A program made the translations under genes and the position numbers. Of a stretch of DNA of 64,000 bases, positions 43,144 through 51,491 are shown piece by piece. The notes beneath the pieces were generated by a model. The model saw only the letters and a list, made by a program, of their open reading frames with translations, was not told where the DNA came from and ran no database searches. The stretch is from G025836975 sp040391135 (lineage in GTDB: Bacteria > Pseudomonadota > Gammaproteobacteria > Burkholderiales > Burkholderiaceae_B), in the NCBI GenBank assembly GCA_040391135.1, contig JBEBYL010000016.1, positions 1 to 64,000 of the forward strand, read 5' to 3'. The stretch's first letter is position 1; each line of letters starts with the position of its first letter.

Positions 43144-43485
43144 ATGTCAGTACCTATCAATGCGCTTACCGACACCTTCGCCGTTGCTCCGCAACTGTCC
43201 CCCGAAGATATGCAGGCGGTGGCCGATGCCGGCTTCAAAAGCGTCATCATCAACCGTCCCGATCTCGAAGGCGGCCCCGGCCAGCCCTCTTCGGCCGACG
43301 TCATGAAGGCGGCGCGCGCGGCGGGCCTGGCGGTCGAATACCAACCCGTTGTCAGCGGAGCCATGACGCAGGACGACGTGGTCAAGTTCGCCCAATTGTT
43401 GAAAGACCTGCCGGCGCCCGTTCTGGCCTACTGCCGCACGGGCACGCGATGCACGCATCTTTTCAACGCGGCCGGCTCTCTTTGA
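43144..43485 (+). CDS. DUF442/TIGR01244-type phosphatase-fold protein
   Basis: A 113-residue protein of the beta-lactamase-hydrolase-like (Blh N-terminal) family, sometimes annotated as a sulfur transferase. A protein-tyrosine-phosphatase-like loop is visible at CRTGTRC near residue 96, after AQLLKDLPAPVLAY, and INRPDLEGGPGQPSSADV is the family core. In some organisms the domain is fused to a persulfide dioxygenase; here it stands alone. The FNR box of the next gene starts inside its stop codon. Confidence 0.85.
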   Translation: MSVPINALTDTFAVAPQLSPEDMQAVADAGFKSVIINRPDLEGGPGQPSSADVMKAARAAGLAVEYQPVVSGAMTQDDVVKFAQLLKDLPAPVLAYCRTGTRCTHLFNAAGSL

Positions 43486-43522
43486 TTTGAATCAAACCCC
43501 GCGTATATACCGACTGTATTTT
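43482..43522 (+). promoter_or_regulatory. Class II FNR/ANR-dependent promoter for universal stress protein
   Basis: TTGAT-TTGA-ATCAA (43482-43495) is a perfect match to the FNR/ANR consensus TTGAT-N4-ATCAA. A -10-like TATTTT at 43517-43522 is placed where a class II promoter with the box centred near -41.5 would have it, predicting a start near 43530 and a leader of about 45 bases. No -35 is seen, as expected. Confidence 0.75.
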
Positions 43523-43574
43523 CGCGGCCGTTGGGGTTAAGCTGTTGACACCTCACTACCGATTGGGAGCCCCT

Positions 43575-44036
43575 ATGTTCAAGAAAATACTTATTCCAAC
43601 CGACGGCTCGGCTCTGTCGGCGCAAGCTGCCAACAAGGGTGTCTGCTTTGCTCGCGAAACAGGCGCTGAAATCGTCGCCCTGTATGTAACCCAGCCTTTT
43701 GCCGCTACGGTCGGCTTCGACGGCATGGCCGCAGCCTATGCGATCACCGATGAAGACTACGACAAGACCGCGCAAGAGCAGGCCCAAAAATACCTGAAGG
43801 CGGTGCTCGACCGTGCCGAAACCGCCGGCGTCAAGGCCAAGGCCAAGGCGGTCTCCAATTTCAACGTGGCCGACGGCCTGGTCCAGGCCGCCGAGGAAGA
43901 AGGCTGCGACCTTATCTTCATCGGCAGCCATGGCCGCAGCGGCTTGTCCCGGCTTTTACTGGGCAGCGTCACCATCAAGGTGCTGAGCCTGGCAAAAACC
44001 GCGGTGCTGGTGTATCGCGTCAAGGAATCTTCCTGA
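43575..44036 (+). CDS. Universal stress protein (UspA family)
   Basis: A 153-residue UspA-fold protein. MFKKILIPTDGSALS starts the fold, and the ATP-binding segment GSHGRSGLSRLLLGSVT is intact, so it is probably an ATP-binding member. GGGAG five bases before the ATG supports the start. The perfect FNR-type box upstream predicts induction under low oxygen, as for many Usp genes of Burkholderiales and Pseudomonas. Ends in a strong terminator. Confidence 0.93.
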   Translation: MFKKILIPTDGSALSAQAANKGVCFARETGAEIVALYVTQPFAATVGFDGMAAAYAITDEDYDKTAQEQAQKYLKAVLDRAETAGVKAKAKAVSNFNVADGLVQAAEEEGCDLIFIGSHGRSGLSRLLLGSVTIKVLSLAKTAVLVYRVKESS

Positions 44037-44075
44037 TCCGGCCGGTGCACGGCACCGCTTTCCCGCTTTAAACGC

Positions 44076-44112
44076 AAAGCCGCGCCTGTCTCCCGACAGG
44101 CGCGGCTTTTTC
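44076..44112 (+). terminator. Rho-independent terminator after universal stress protein gene
   Basis: AAAGCCGCGCCTGTC pairs perfectly with GACAGGCGCGGCTTT around a TCCC loop and is followed by a T-rich tail. Its reversed form has A-rich flanks too, so it may also end the convergent transporter transcript. Confidence 0.9.
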
Positions 44113-44135
44113 TTGCGTCATACCGGCAAGCGGGC

Positions 44136-44276
44136 CTACTTGAACAGGCCGGCCGCCTTCAGCAAGGTTTCCCAGACTCCGATAGCCAGGGGAATGCCCA
44201 CATACAGCCAGAAGATGATCAGCAGGATGGGCGAGGTGGTCGAGCGGACGGCTGTGGTGCTGTTGGTGTTGTCCAT
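44136..44276 (-). CDS. 46-residue membrane protein downstream of OFA transporter
   Basis: A short gene: an ATG at 44276 opens a 46-codon frame ending at TAG. The product has a polar N-terminus (MDNTNSTTAVRSTTSP), one hydrophobic helix (ILLIIFWLYVGIPLAIGVW) and an amphipathic end (ETLLKAAGLFK). GGGAGACC lies just upstream of the start, 12 bases after the OFA transporter stop. Similar small proteins follow OFA-type MFS genes in many proteobacteria and are annotated as MFS transporter small subunits. A structural or assembly role in the transporter is inferred. Confidence 0.75.
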   Translation of the reverse strand: MDNTNSTTAVRSTTSPILLIIFWLYVGIPLAIGVWETLLKAAGLFK

Positions 44277-44288
44277 AGTGGGTCTCCC

Positions 44289-45689
44289 TTATTTGGTGGC
44301 CATGGCCGGCGTCATCTGGCCTTGCTGTTCATTGCCCATGTGGTGGCGCGCGGCGACCGGGCGTACCAGCATATTGCAGATGAAGCCGATGACCAGCAGG
44401 CCGGACATCAAGTACATGGTGGCGGTATAGGATTGCGCCGCCGGCACGCCGTGGTCCACCTGGTACTGGCGGATGTAGTTCACCAGCGCGGGACCGAAGA
44501 TGCCGGCCGCCGCCCAGGCCGTCAGCAGGCGTCCGTGTATGCCGCCCACGTAGCGGGTGCCGAACAGATCGGCCAGGTAGGCCGGTACGGTCGAGAAGCT
44601 GCCGCCGTACATCGAAATGATGATGCAGTAGAACAGCACGAACAGCGCCACGTTGCCCGCCGAACCCATGCCCGGCACCAGGAAGTACAAGGCCGTGCCC
44701 AGTACAAAGAAGATCGAGTAGGTGTTCTTGCGGCCCACGTAATCCGAGACGGATGACCAGAAGAAGCGGCCCAGCATATTGGCCAGCGACATGACGCCCA
44801 CGAAGCCCGCGGCGGCCGCGGGGGTGATGGCGCCCTTGAAGCTTTCCTGGATCATGACGGAAGCCTGGCCCAGCACGCCGATGCCGGCCGTCACGTTCAG
44901 GCACAGCGCCCACCAGAGCAGCCAGAACTGCGGTGTTTTCAGCGCCTGGTCGATGTGCACGTGGTTGCGCGAGATCATGGCGCTTTGGTTGGCCGGCGGA
45001 GTCCAGCCGGCGGGTTTCCAGTCGGCGGCGGGAATGCGTATGGCGAAGGCGCCTATCATCATCGAGCAGAAGTACAGGGCACCCATGACGACAAAGGTCT
45101 GGACCACGCCGACCGAGGTGGGCGTGCTGAAGTGCCTCATCAGGGCCACCGACATGGGCGAGGCGATGAAGGCGCCGCCGCCGAAGCCCATGATGGCCAT
45201 GCCCGTGGCCATGCCGCGCTTATCGGGAAACCATTTGATCAGCGTGGATACCGGCGATACGTAGCCTATGCCCAGGCCTACGCCGCCCAATACCCCGTAG
45301 CCCAGGTATACCAGCCATATCTGATGCCAGGCGATACCGGCCGCCGCCACCATGAAGCCGCCGCCGAAGCAGCAGGCCGCGGTGAACATGGCCTTGCGCG
45401 GTCCTACCTCTTCCAGCCATTTCCCGGCGAATGCCGCGGACAGGCCCAGGAAAAAGATGGCCAGGCTGAAAATCCAGCCCAGGGTGGGCAGGTCCCAGTC
45501 GCCGGGGGCGGATTGGGTGATGCCCAGCAGCTTGGTCATGGGGTTGTTGAACACCGAGAAGGCGTAGGCTTGGCCGATGCATAGGTGAACCGCCAAGGCC
45601 GCCGGCGGGATCATCCATCGATTGAAGCCGGGGGGAGCGGTTATCCGCTCCTTGCTGAAAAAGCCGTGATCTGCAGAATGGGTACTCAT
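44289..45689 (-). CDS. OFA-family MFS transporter (oxalate/formate antiporter type)
   Basis: A 466-residue, twelve-helix carrier. The N-terminus FNRWMIPPAALAVHLCIGQAYAFSVFNNPMTKLLG is the OFA hallmark, then GPRKAMFTAACCFGGGFMV, SPVSTLIKWFPDKRGMATGMAIMGFGGGAF and GRFFWSSVSDYVGRKNTY. Such carriers exchange oxalate, formate and related acids. AGGAGA precedes the ATG. It lies downstream of the formate dehydrogenase genes on the same strand, so uptake of formate or oxalate for FDH is likely. A small membrane protein gene follows. Confidence 0.9.
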   Translation of the reverse strand: MSTHSADHGFFSKERITAPPGFNRWMIPPAALAVHLCIGQAYAFSVFNNPMTKLLGITQSAPGDWDLPTLGWIFSLAIFFLGLSAAFAGKWLEEVGPRKAMFTAACCFGGGFMVAAAGIAWHQIWLVYLGYGVLGGVGLGIGYVSPVSTLIKWFPDKRGMATGMAIMGFGGGAFIASPMSVALMRHFSTPTSVGVVQTFVVMGALYFCSMMIGAFAIRIPAADWKPAGWTPPANQSAMISRNHVHIDQALKTPQFWLLWWALCLNVTAGIGVLGQASVMIQESFKGAITPAAAAGFVGVMSLANMLGRFFWSSVSDYVGRKNTYSIFFVLGTALYFLVPGMGSAGNVALFVLFYCIIISMYGGSFSTVPAYLADLFGTRYVGGIHGRLLTAWAAAGIFGPALVNYIRQYQVDHGVPAAQSYTATMYLMSGLLVIGFICNMLVRPVAARHHMGNEQQGQMTPAMATK

Positions 45690-45808
45690 GTTGTCTCCTT
45701 GCGACTACGTTGGCGCAGTCTGTATTACGTTTATGCAGAAGTGGAAAGAAAAGCCGGATGGCGGGTTCGAGCGATTCCTGTGTGAAAAAAAAGGCAAAAA
45801 ACTCCCCT

Positions 45809-45827
45809 CATTGGGCTGGGCCCAATG
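45809..45827 (-). terminator. Hairpin after formate dehydrogenase operon
   Basis: CATTGGGC and GCCCAATG form an 8-bp stem with a three-base loop, about 27 bases after the fdsD stop. On the minus strand a run of six T follows seven bases later. It probably ends most fds transcripts before the OFA transporter gene, which would then have its own promoter. Confidence 0.5.
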
Positions 45828-45853
45828 CTGGTGCGGCAAGCAAAAAAAGGAAA

Positions 45854-46117
45854 TTAAACGGTCGTCGGCATTTTTGGCGTCAGTCGTTCCTTGTTCTGGC
45901 TGATGGCCTGTAGCGCAATTTCGCTAAGGCCGGTTTCACCGAGTTGCCCGTTGGGCTGGGTTTCAAGAAACTTCAGCATGGCGATGCGCATGCGAGGTTC
46001 CCAGAACTTCTGGATGTGGTTGGCGATGCCCTCCACGCCTTCGGCGCGGTCGGGCATGGCATCGAAAAATGTGCCTATGCGGTTGGCCAGGCGTATCAGG
46101 TGTTCGATGTTGTTCAA
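45854..46117 (-). CDS. fdsD: NAD-dependent formate dehydrogenase delta subunit
   Basis: An 87-residue protein matching FdsD: NNIEHLIRLANRIGTFFDAMPDRAEGVEGIANHIQKFWEPRMR, then LSEIALQAI. FdsD is a small subunit of soluble NAD formate dehydrogenases and is needed for full activity in relatives. The frame has no suitable ATG; TTG at 46117, preceded by AGGGAG and overlapping the fdhD stop by four bases, is the best start. Last gene of the fdsGBA-fdhD-fdsD series. Confidence 0.88.
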   Translation of the reverse strand: MNNIEHLIRLANRIGTFFDAMPDRAEGVEGIANHIQKFWEPRMRIAMLKFLETQPNGQLGETGLSEIALQAISQNKERLTPKMPTTV

Positions 46118-46974
46118 GGCGAGCTCCCTGGAGTGCTTAGGTATTCGGGGTGGCTGTAGACGGTGAACAGCGCGCTGCGCGCGAATCCGGCCAGAAGGAT
46201 ATTCAGTTCGTCGGCCAGCTGGACGGCATAGCTGGTGGGTGCCGATACGGCCACCAGGGCGGGGATGCCGGCGGCGGCGGCTTTCTGGACCATCTCGAAG
46301 CTGGCCCGGCTGGATATGACCGCGATGCCTTGCGCCGGATCCACCGAACACCGGACCAGATGCCCGATGAGCTTGTCCAGCGCGTTGTGCCGGCCCACGT
46401 CTTCGCGCACGTACTGTATGTTTCCGTCGCGATCGGCCCAGCCCGCGGCGTGGGTGGCGCCGGTGGCCAGATGCAGCGGCTGCAGCGAACGCAATTGATC
46501 GACCGCTCTTGAAATGGCTTGGGCGGACAATGCGTTTTGCGGCGCGGGCAGGGCGGGAAGTTTGCGCCGGACTTCATCCAGGCTTTCAATGCCGCACAAG
46601 CCGCAACCGCTGCGCCCCGCCAGGCTGCGCCGGCGCAGCTTCAACTGGTTCTGGCAGGCGCTGGCCATATCGATCTGGACGATGAAGCCCTGGGGGCCGT
46701 CGATGATGTCCACCCCGTAGATATCGCTGGCCGAGCGGATGATGCCCTCGGTATAGGAAAAGCCGAAAGCGAAATCCTCAAGATCGTGGGGTGTGGCAAG
46801 CAAGGTGGCATGGCTGATGCCGTTGTATTCCAGCGCAACGGCTACTTCCTGCGCGATCAGGTCGGTTTCCTCGCGGCCCGGCATTTGCGCACCCGTGCGC
46901 AGCACCGGCCGCAAGCGGCTGCCCGCCGGCGGGGCGGCTTGCTGTTCCGGTTGCGGCAGGTCGCCGGGTTTCAT
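46114..46974 (-). CDS. fdhD: Formate dehydrogenase accessory sulfurtransferase FdhD (FdsC)
   Basis: A 286-residue protein. The two-cysteine loop GRSGCGLCGIESL near residue 123 carries the Cys that passes sulfur, from IscS in E. coli, to the molybdenum cofactor. YVREDVGRHNALDKLIG and ISSRASFEMVQKAAAAGIP are the usual FdhD stretches. It is required for formate dehydrogenase activity. In fds operons this gene is called fdsC. It lies 12 bases after fdsA and overlaps fdsD by four bases. Confidence 0.95.
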   Translation of the reverse strand: MKPGDLPQPEQQAAPPAGSRLRPVLRTGAQMPGREETDLIAQEVAVALEYNGISHATLLATPHDLEDFAFGFSYTEGIIRSASDIYGVDIIDGPQGFIVQIDMASACQNQLKLRRRSLAGRSGCGLCGIESLDEVRRKLPALPAPQNALSAQAISRAVDQLRSLQPLHLATGATHAAGWADRDGNIQYVREDVGRHNALDKLIGHLVRCSVDPAQGIAVISSRASFEMVQKAAAAGIPALVAVSAPTSYAVQLADELNILLAGFARSALFTVYSHPEYLSTPGSSP

Positions 46975-46986
46975 GGATATTTTTCC

Positions 46987-49905
46987 TTATTCCTGCGGGC
47001 TCAGCACGGGTGCGGCCAGTGGCGCGGGCGCCGCGGCCGATGCCGCGTCCTGCTCGCGCTGGCGCTGTTCCAGCAGGGAGAGCTGGATGTCGCTGAAGCG
47101 GGACCATTTCGCCTGCCATTGGGATGGGCTTGTCACCAGGCGGGCCTGCACGGCCGTGACCTTGTATTCCGGGCAATCCGTGGCCCAGTCGGTGCTGTCG
47201 GTGGTGACCACGTTGGCGCCGGACTCGGGAAAGTGGAAGGTGGTGTAGACCACGCCGGGCTGGACACGCTCGGTCACATTGGCGCGCAGCACGGTTTCAC
47301 CCGAGCGGCTTTGCACGGCGACCATGTCGCCCTCGCGTATGCCCCGATCTTCGGCGTCCTGCGGATGGATCTCCAGCAAGTCCTCGCTGTGCCACATGAC
47401 ATTCGGCGTGCGCCGTGTCTGGGCGCCCACGTTGTACTGGGACAGAATGCGGCCCGTGGTCAGCAGCAAGGGATACTTGCGAGTGCTGCGCTCGTCGCTG
47501 GGCACATACTTGGTGATCATGAAGCGGCCCTTGCCGCGCACGAACTCGTCCACGTGCATGATGGGGGTGCCATCGGGCGCGTTGGTGTTGCAAGGCCACT
47601 GCACGCTGCCGCCCAGCTCGTCTATCTTCTTGAAGGACACGCCTTCGAAGGTAGGCGTCAGCCGCGCGATCTCGTCCATGATCTCGGACGGATGCTTATA
47701 GTCCATGGGGTAGCCCAGAGCATTGGACAGCGCGCAGGTGACTTCCCAATCGGCCATGCCGGCCTTGGGCTCCATGACCTTGCGCACGCGGGAAACGCGC
47801 CGCTCCGCATTGGTGAACGTGCCGTCCTTTTCCAGGAAGGACGAGCCCGGCAGGAATACGTGCGCGTACTTGGCGGTTTCATTCAGGAAGATGTCCTGGA
47901 CGATGATGCATTCCATGGAGGCCAGCGCCTTGGCGACATGCTGTGTGTTGGGATCGGACTGGACGATGTCTTCGCCCTGGCAATACATGCCCTTGAAGGA
48001 TCCGCTGAGCGCCGCGTCGAACATATTCGGTATGCGCAGGCCCGGTTCGGGCTGCAAGGTGACGCCCCAGTCCTGTTCGAACTGATGGCGTACCGTGTCG
48101 TCCGAGATGTGGCGGTAGCCGGGCAATTCGTGGGGGAAGGACCCCATGTCGCAGGAGCCCTGCACGTTGTTCTGCCCGCGCAGCGGATTCACGCCCACGC
48201 CTTCCTTGCCCAGGTTGCCGGTGGCCATGGCCAGGTTGGCAATCGCCATGACGGTGGTCGAGCCCTGGCTGTGCTCGGTGACGCCCAGGCCGTAATAAAT
48301 GGAGCCGTTGCCTTGCGTGGCGAACAGGCGTGCCGCGCCGCGCAGGTCGGCCGCCGGCACGCCGGTGACCGATTCCATGGCTTCGGGCGAGTTTTCGGGC
48401 AGGGAGACGAAGTCGCGCCATTGCTGGAAGGCCGGCGCTTCGCAGCGCTCCGCAACGAAGGCTTCATCGATGAGGCCTTCGGTGGCGATGACGTGGGCCA
48501 TGGAGGTCAGCAGGGCGGTGTTGGTGCCCGGTCTGACCGGCAGGTGGTAGTCGGCCTTGACGTGCGGCGCATCGACGAACTCGATCTGGCGCGGATCGAT
48601 GACGATCAGCTTGGCGCCTTGGCGCAGGCGGCGCTTCAGGCGCGAGGCGAACACCGGATGCGCGGCGCTGGGATTGGCCCCCATGATGATGACCACATCG
48701 GTGAACATGACGGAATCGAAGGTCTGGGTGCCGGCCGATTCGCCCAGCGTGGTCTTCAGGCCGTAGCCGGTGGGCGAGTGGCAGACGCGCGCGCAGGTGT
48801 CCACGTTATTGGTGCCGAAGGCGGCGCGCACCAGCTTCTGGACCAGATAGGTTTCTTCGTTGGTGCAGCGCGACGAAGTGATGCCCCCGATGGAATCGCG
48901 GCCGTACTTTGCCTGTATGCGCCGAAGTTCCGATGCGGCGTAATTAATGGCTTCGTCCCAGCTGACTTCGCGCCAGGGTTCGGAAATATCGCCGCGTATC
49001 ATGGGCTTGAGCATGCGGTCCTCGTGCGTGGCATAGCCCCAGGCAAAGCGGCCTTTCACGCAAGAGTGGCCGCGGTTGGCCTGGCCGTCTTTCCAGGGCA
49101 CCATGCGCACGACTTCCTGGCCTTTCATTTCGGCCTTGAAGGCGCAGCCTACGCCGCAGTAGGCGCAGGTCGTGATGATGGAATGCTCGGCCTGGCCCAT
49201 GTCGATGACGGTTTTTTCCATCAGGGTGGACGTGGGGCAGGCCTGCACACAGGCTCCGCAGGAAACGCAATCGCTTTCCAGGAAGCTGTCGTTCTGGCCG
49301 GCGGTAATGCGTGAATCGAAGCCGCGTCCGGTGATGGTCAGCGCAAATGTGCCCTGCACCTCGTCGCAGGCGCGCACGCAGCGGCTGCATACGATGCATT
49401 TCGATGGATCGTAGGCGAAGTAGGGGTTGGAGACGTCGGCGGTGTCGTTCAGATGGTTGGCGCCGTCAAATCCGTAGCGCACATTGCGCAGGCCGACGAC
49501 GCCGGCCATGTCCTGCAGTTCGCAATCGCCATTGGCGGGGCAGGTCAGGCAGTCCAGCGGGTGGTCGGAAATGTACAGCTCCATGACGCCCCGGCGCAGC
49601 TCGTGCAGCTTGGGCGTTTCCGTCCAGATGACCATGCCTTCTTCCACCGGCGTGGTGCACGAGGCGGGATAGCCCTTGCGCCCTTCGATCTGCACCAGGC
49701 ACAGGCGGCAGGACCCGAAGGCTTCCAGGTTGTCGGACGCGCAAAGCTTGGGGATATTGATGCCCGCTTCGGCGGCGGCGCGCATGACCGAGGTGCCGGC
49801 GGGCACTTTCATTTCGGTGCCGTCTATGGTGATGCCGATTTGCTGCGTGCTGTTCGACGCCGGAGTGCCGAAATCGCGATCGCGCTTGATGACTGTTTCT
49901 AACAT
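46987..49905 (-). CDS. fdsA: NAD-dependent formate dehydrogenase alpha (catalytic) subunit
   Basis: A 972-residue molybdo-enzyme. In order: a [2Fe-2S] ferredoxin domain with Cys in GSCRLC; the HPLDCLTCPANGDC segment; two [4Fe-4S] motifs (CIVCSRCVRAC, CVSCGACVQAC); CAYCGVGC for the cluster next to the cofactor; then the bis-MGD domain. Cys375 (VCHSPTGYG) is the Mo ligand, so this is a cysteine rather than selenocysteine enzyme. A C-terminal MGD-binding domain and an Ala/Pro-rich tail follow. It oxidises formate to CO2 and passes electrons to FdsB. GGAGG lies five bases before 49905. Confidence 0.96.
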   Translation of the reverse strand: MLETVIKRDRDFGTPASNSTQQIGITIDGTEMKVPAGTSVMRAAAEAGINIPKLCASDNLEAFGSCRLCLVQIEGRKGYPASCTTPVEEGMVIWTETPKLHELRRGVMELYISDHPLDCLTCPANGDCELQDMAGVVGLRNVRYGFDGANHLNDTADVSNPYFAYDPSKCIVCSRCVRACDEVQGTFALTITGRGFDSRITAGQNDSFLESDCVSCGACVQACPTSTLMEKTVIDMGQAEHSIITTCAYCGVGCAFKAEMKGQEVVRMVPWKDGQANRGHSCVKGRFAWGYATHEDRMLKPMIRGDISEPWREVSWDEAINYAASELRRIQAKYGRDSIGGITSSRCTNEETYLVQKLVRAAFGTNNVDTCARVCHSPTGYGLKTTLGESAGTQTFDSVMFTDVVIIMGANPSAAHPVFASRLKRRLRQGAKLIVIDPRQIEFVDAPHVKADYHLPVRPGTNTALLTSMAHVIATEGLIDEAFVAERCEAPAFQQWRDFVSLPENSPEAMESVTGVPAADLRGAARLFATQGNGSIYYGLGVTEHSQGSTTVMAIANLAMATGNLGKEGVGVNPLRGQNNVQGSCDMGSFPHELPGYRHISDDTVRHQFEQDWGVTLQPEPGLRIPNMFDAALSGSFKGMYCQGEDIVQSDPNTQHVAKALASMECIIVQDIFLNETAKYAHVFLPGSSFLEKDGTFTNAERRVSRVRKVMEPKAGMADWEVTCALSNALGYPMDYKHPSEIMDEIARLTPTFEGVSFKKIDELGGSVQWPCNTNAPDGTPIMHVDEFVRGKGRFMITKYVPSDERSTRKYPLLLTTGRILSQYNVGAQTRRTPNVMWHSEDLLEIHPQDAEDRGIREGDMVAVQSRSGETVLRANVTERVQPGVVYTTFHFPESGANVVTTDSTDWATDCPEYKVTAVQARLVTSPSQWQAKWSRFSDIQLSLLEQRQREQDAASAAAPAPLAAPVLSPQE

Positions 49906-49916
49906 GATGGCCTCCG

Positions 49917-51488
49917 TCAGGCGATTTGCGCACTTGCGGGTTGATGGGTCGGCAAGCCGAAATCTTCGGGGAAGTGCTCCAGCGCCGAAAGAACCGGGTA
50001 GGGCGTCATGCCGCCCAGCGCGCACAGCGAGCCCGCCAGCATGGTGTCGCAAAGATCGCGCAGCAGTACGACCTGCTCTTCGCGCTGCTCGTTATGGCGG
50101 ATCTTGTCGATGACCTCGGCGCCGCGCACGGCGCCGATCCGACAGGGCGTGCATTTGCCGCAGGATTCGATGGCGCAGAACTCCATGGCATATTCCGCCA
50201 TCCTGGACATGTCGACGGTTTCATCGAAAGCGACCAGGCCGCCGTGGCCCACCATGGCCGAGATGCCGATGTAGGCTTCGTAATCCAGCGGGACGTCCCA
50301 TTGCGATTCCGGCAGGTAGGCGCCCAGCGGTCCGCCCACCTGTACGGCGCGCAGGGGCTTGCCGCTGGCGCTGCCGCCGCCGAAGTCGTAAAGCAGTTCG
50401 CGCAAGGTCAAGCCGAAGGCTTTTTCGACCAGGCCGCCGTGCCGCAGGTTGCCCGCCAGCTGGAAGGGCAGGGTTCCCCTGGATCGGCCCATGCCGAAAT
50501 CGCGGTAGAAGGCGGCCCCGCGCGCCAGGATGATGGGCACGGACGCCAGCGAGATCACATTGTTGATGACGGTGGGCTGCCCGAACAGGCCCTTGACGGC
50601 CGGCAGGGGCGGCTTGGCGCGCACCAGCGCGCGCTTGCCTTCCAGGCTTTCCAGCAGCGAGGTTTCTTCGCCGCAGATGTAGGCGCCGGCGGCGCAACGG
50701 ACCTCGAGATCGAAGCGGCGGCCGCTGCCGTGTATGTCGGCGCCCAGCCAGCCGGCTTCGCGGGCGCGAACGATGGCGGCCTCGAGCGCGGCGATGGCGT
50801 AGGGATACTCGGAACGCACATAGATATAGCCGTAGGTGGCCTGCACGGCCAGGCCGGCAATGGCCATGCCTTCGATCAAGGCATAGGGATCGCCTTCCAT
50901 CAGCATGCGGTCGGAAAATGTGCCCGAATCGCCTTCGTCGGCATTGCAGACGATGTACTTCTGGCTGGCTTCGGTGGCCAGCACCGTTTTCCATTTGATG
51001 CCGGTGGGGAAGGCCGCGCCGCCCCGTCCGCGCAGGCCGGAATCGACGACCTGGTCGACGATGGCGATCGGCGTCATGCCCAGGGCCTTTTCAAGTCCCT
51101 TGAAACCTTCGCGCGCCTGGTAGTCGGCCAGCGACAGCGGATCGGTAATCCCGACCCGTGCAAAGGTAAGCCGTTCCTGATTTTTCAGGTAGGGGATTTC
51201 TTCGGTAAGCCCATGGGCCAGGGCGTGCGGCTTGCCTTGCAGCCAGCCGGCATCGAACAGGCCGGGCACATCGTCGGCTTCGACGGGACCGTAGGCGACC
51301 CGGCCGGCGGGCGTTTCCACCTCGACCAGGGTTTCCAGCCAGAGCAGTCCGCGCGAACCATTGCGCACAATGTTCACAGGCAGCCCGCGGCTGGCGGCTT
51401 CGCGCTCGATGGCGGACACGACCGCATCGGCGCCGACGGCAATCGCGGCGCTGTCTTTCGGTACGAACAGGGTAATGGCGGCGTTCAT
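49917..51488 (-). CDS. fdsB: NAD-dependent formate dehydrogenase beta (diaphorase) subunit
   Basis: A 523-residue NuoF-like flavoprotein. An N-terminal thioredoxin-like [2Fe-2S]-type region (about 1-130) lacks obvious cysteine ligands. It is followed by the NADH/FMN domain (SGLRGRGGAAFPTGIKW, CNADEGDSGTFSDR, YIYVRSEYP, GAYICGEETSLLES) and the [4Fe-4S] motif ESCGKCTPCR near residue 440. It transfers electrons from FdsA to NAD. It lies three bases after fdsG and 11 before fdsA. Confidence 0.95.
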   Translation of the reverse strand: MNAAITLFVPKDSAAIAVGADAVVSAIEREAASRGLPVNIVRNGSRGLLWLETLVEVETPAGRVAYGPVEADDVPGLFDAGWLQGKPHALAHGLTEEIPYLKNQERLTFARVGITDPLSLADYQAREGFKGLEKALGMTPIAIVDQVVDSGLRGRGGAAFPTGIKWKTVLATEASQKYIVCNADEGDSGTFSDRMLMEGDPYALIEGMAIAGLAVQATYGYIYVRSEYPYAIAALEAAIVRAREAGWLGADIHGSGRRFDLEVRCAAGAYICGEETSLLESLEGKRALVRAKPPLPAVKGLFGQPTVINNVISLASVPIILARGAAFYRDFGMGRSRGTLPFQLAGNLRHGGLVEKAFGLTLRELLYDFGGGSASGKPLRAVQVGGPLGAYLPESQWDVPLDYEAYIGISAMVGHGGLVAFDETVDMSRMAEYAMEFCAIESCGKCTPCRIGAVRGAEVIDKIRHNEQREEQVVLLRDLCDTMLAGSLCALGGMTPYPVLSALEHFPEDFGLPTHQPASAQIA

Positions 51489-51491
51489 GTC

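Noticed and set aside
46519..49314. A 931-codon open frame on the plus strand opposite fdsA and fdhD
   Set aside because: Same effect: fdsA and fdhD are unmistakable, and the plus-strand product has no recognisable fold or ribosome-binding site.
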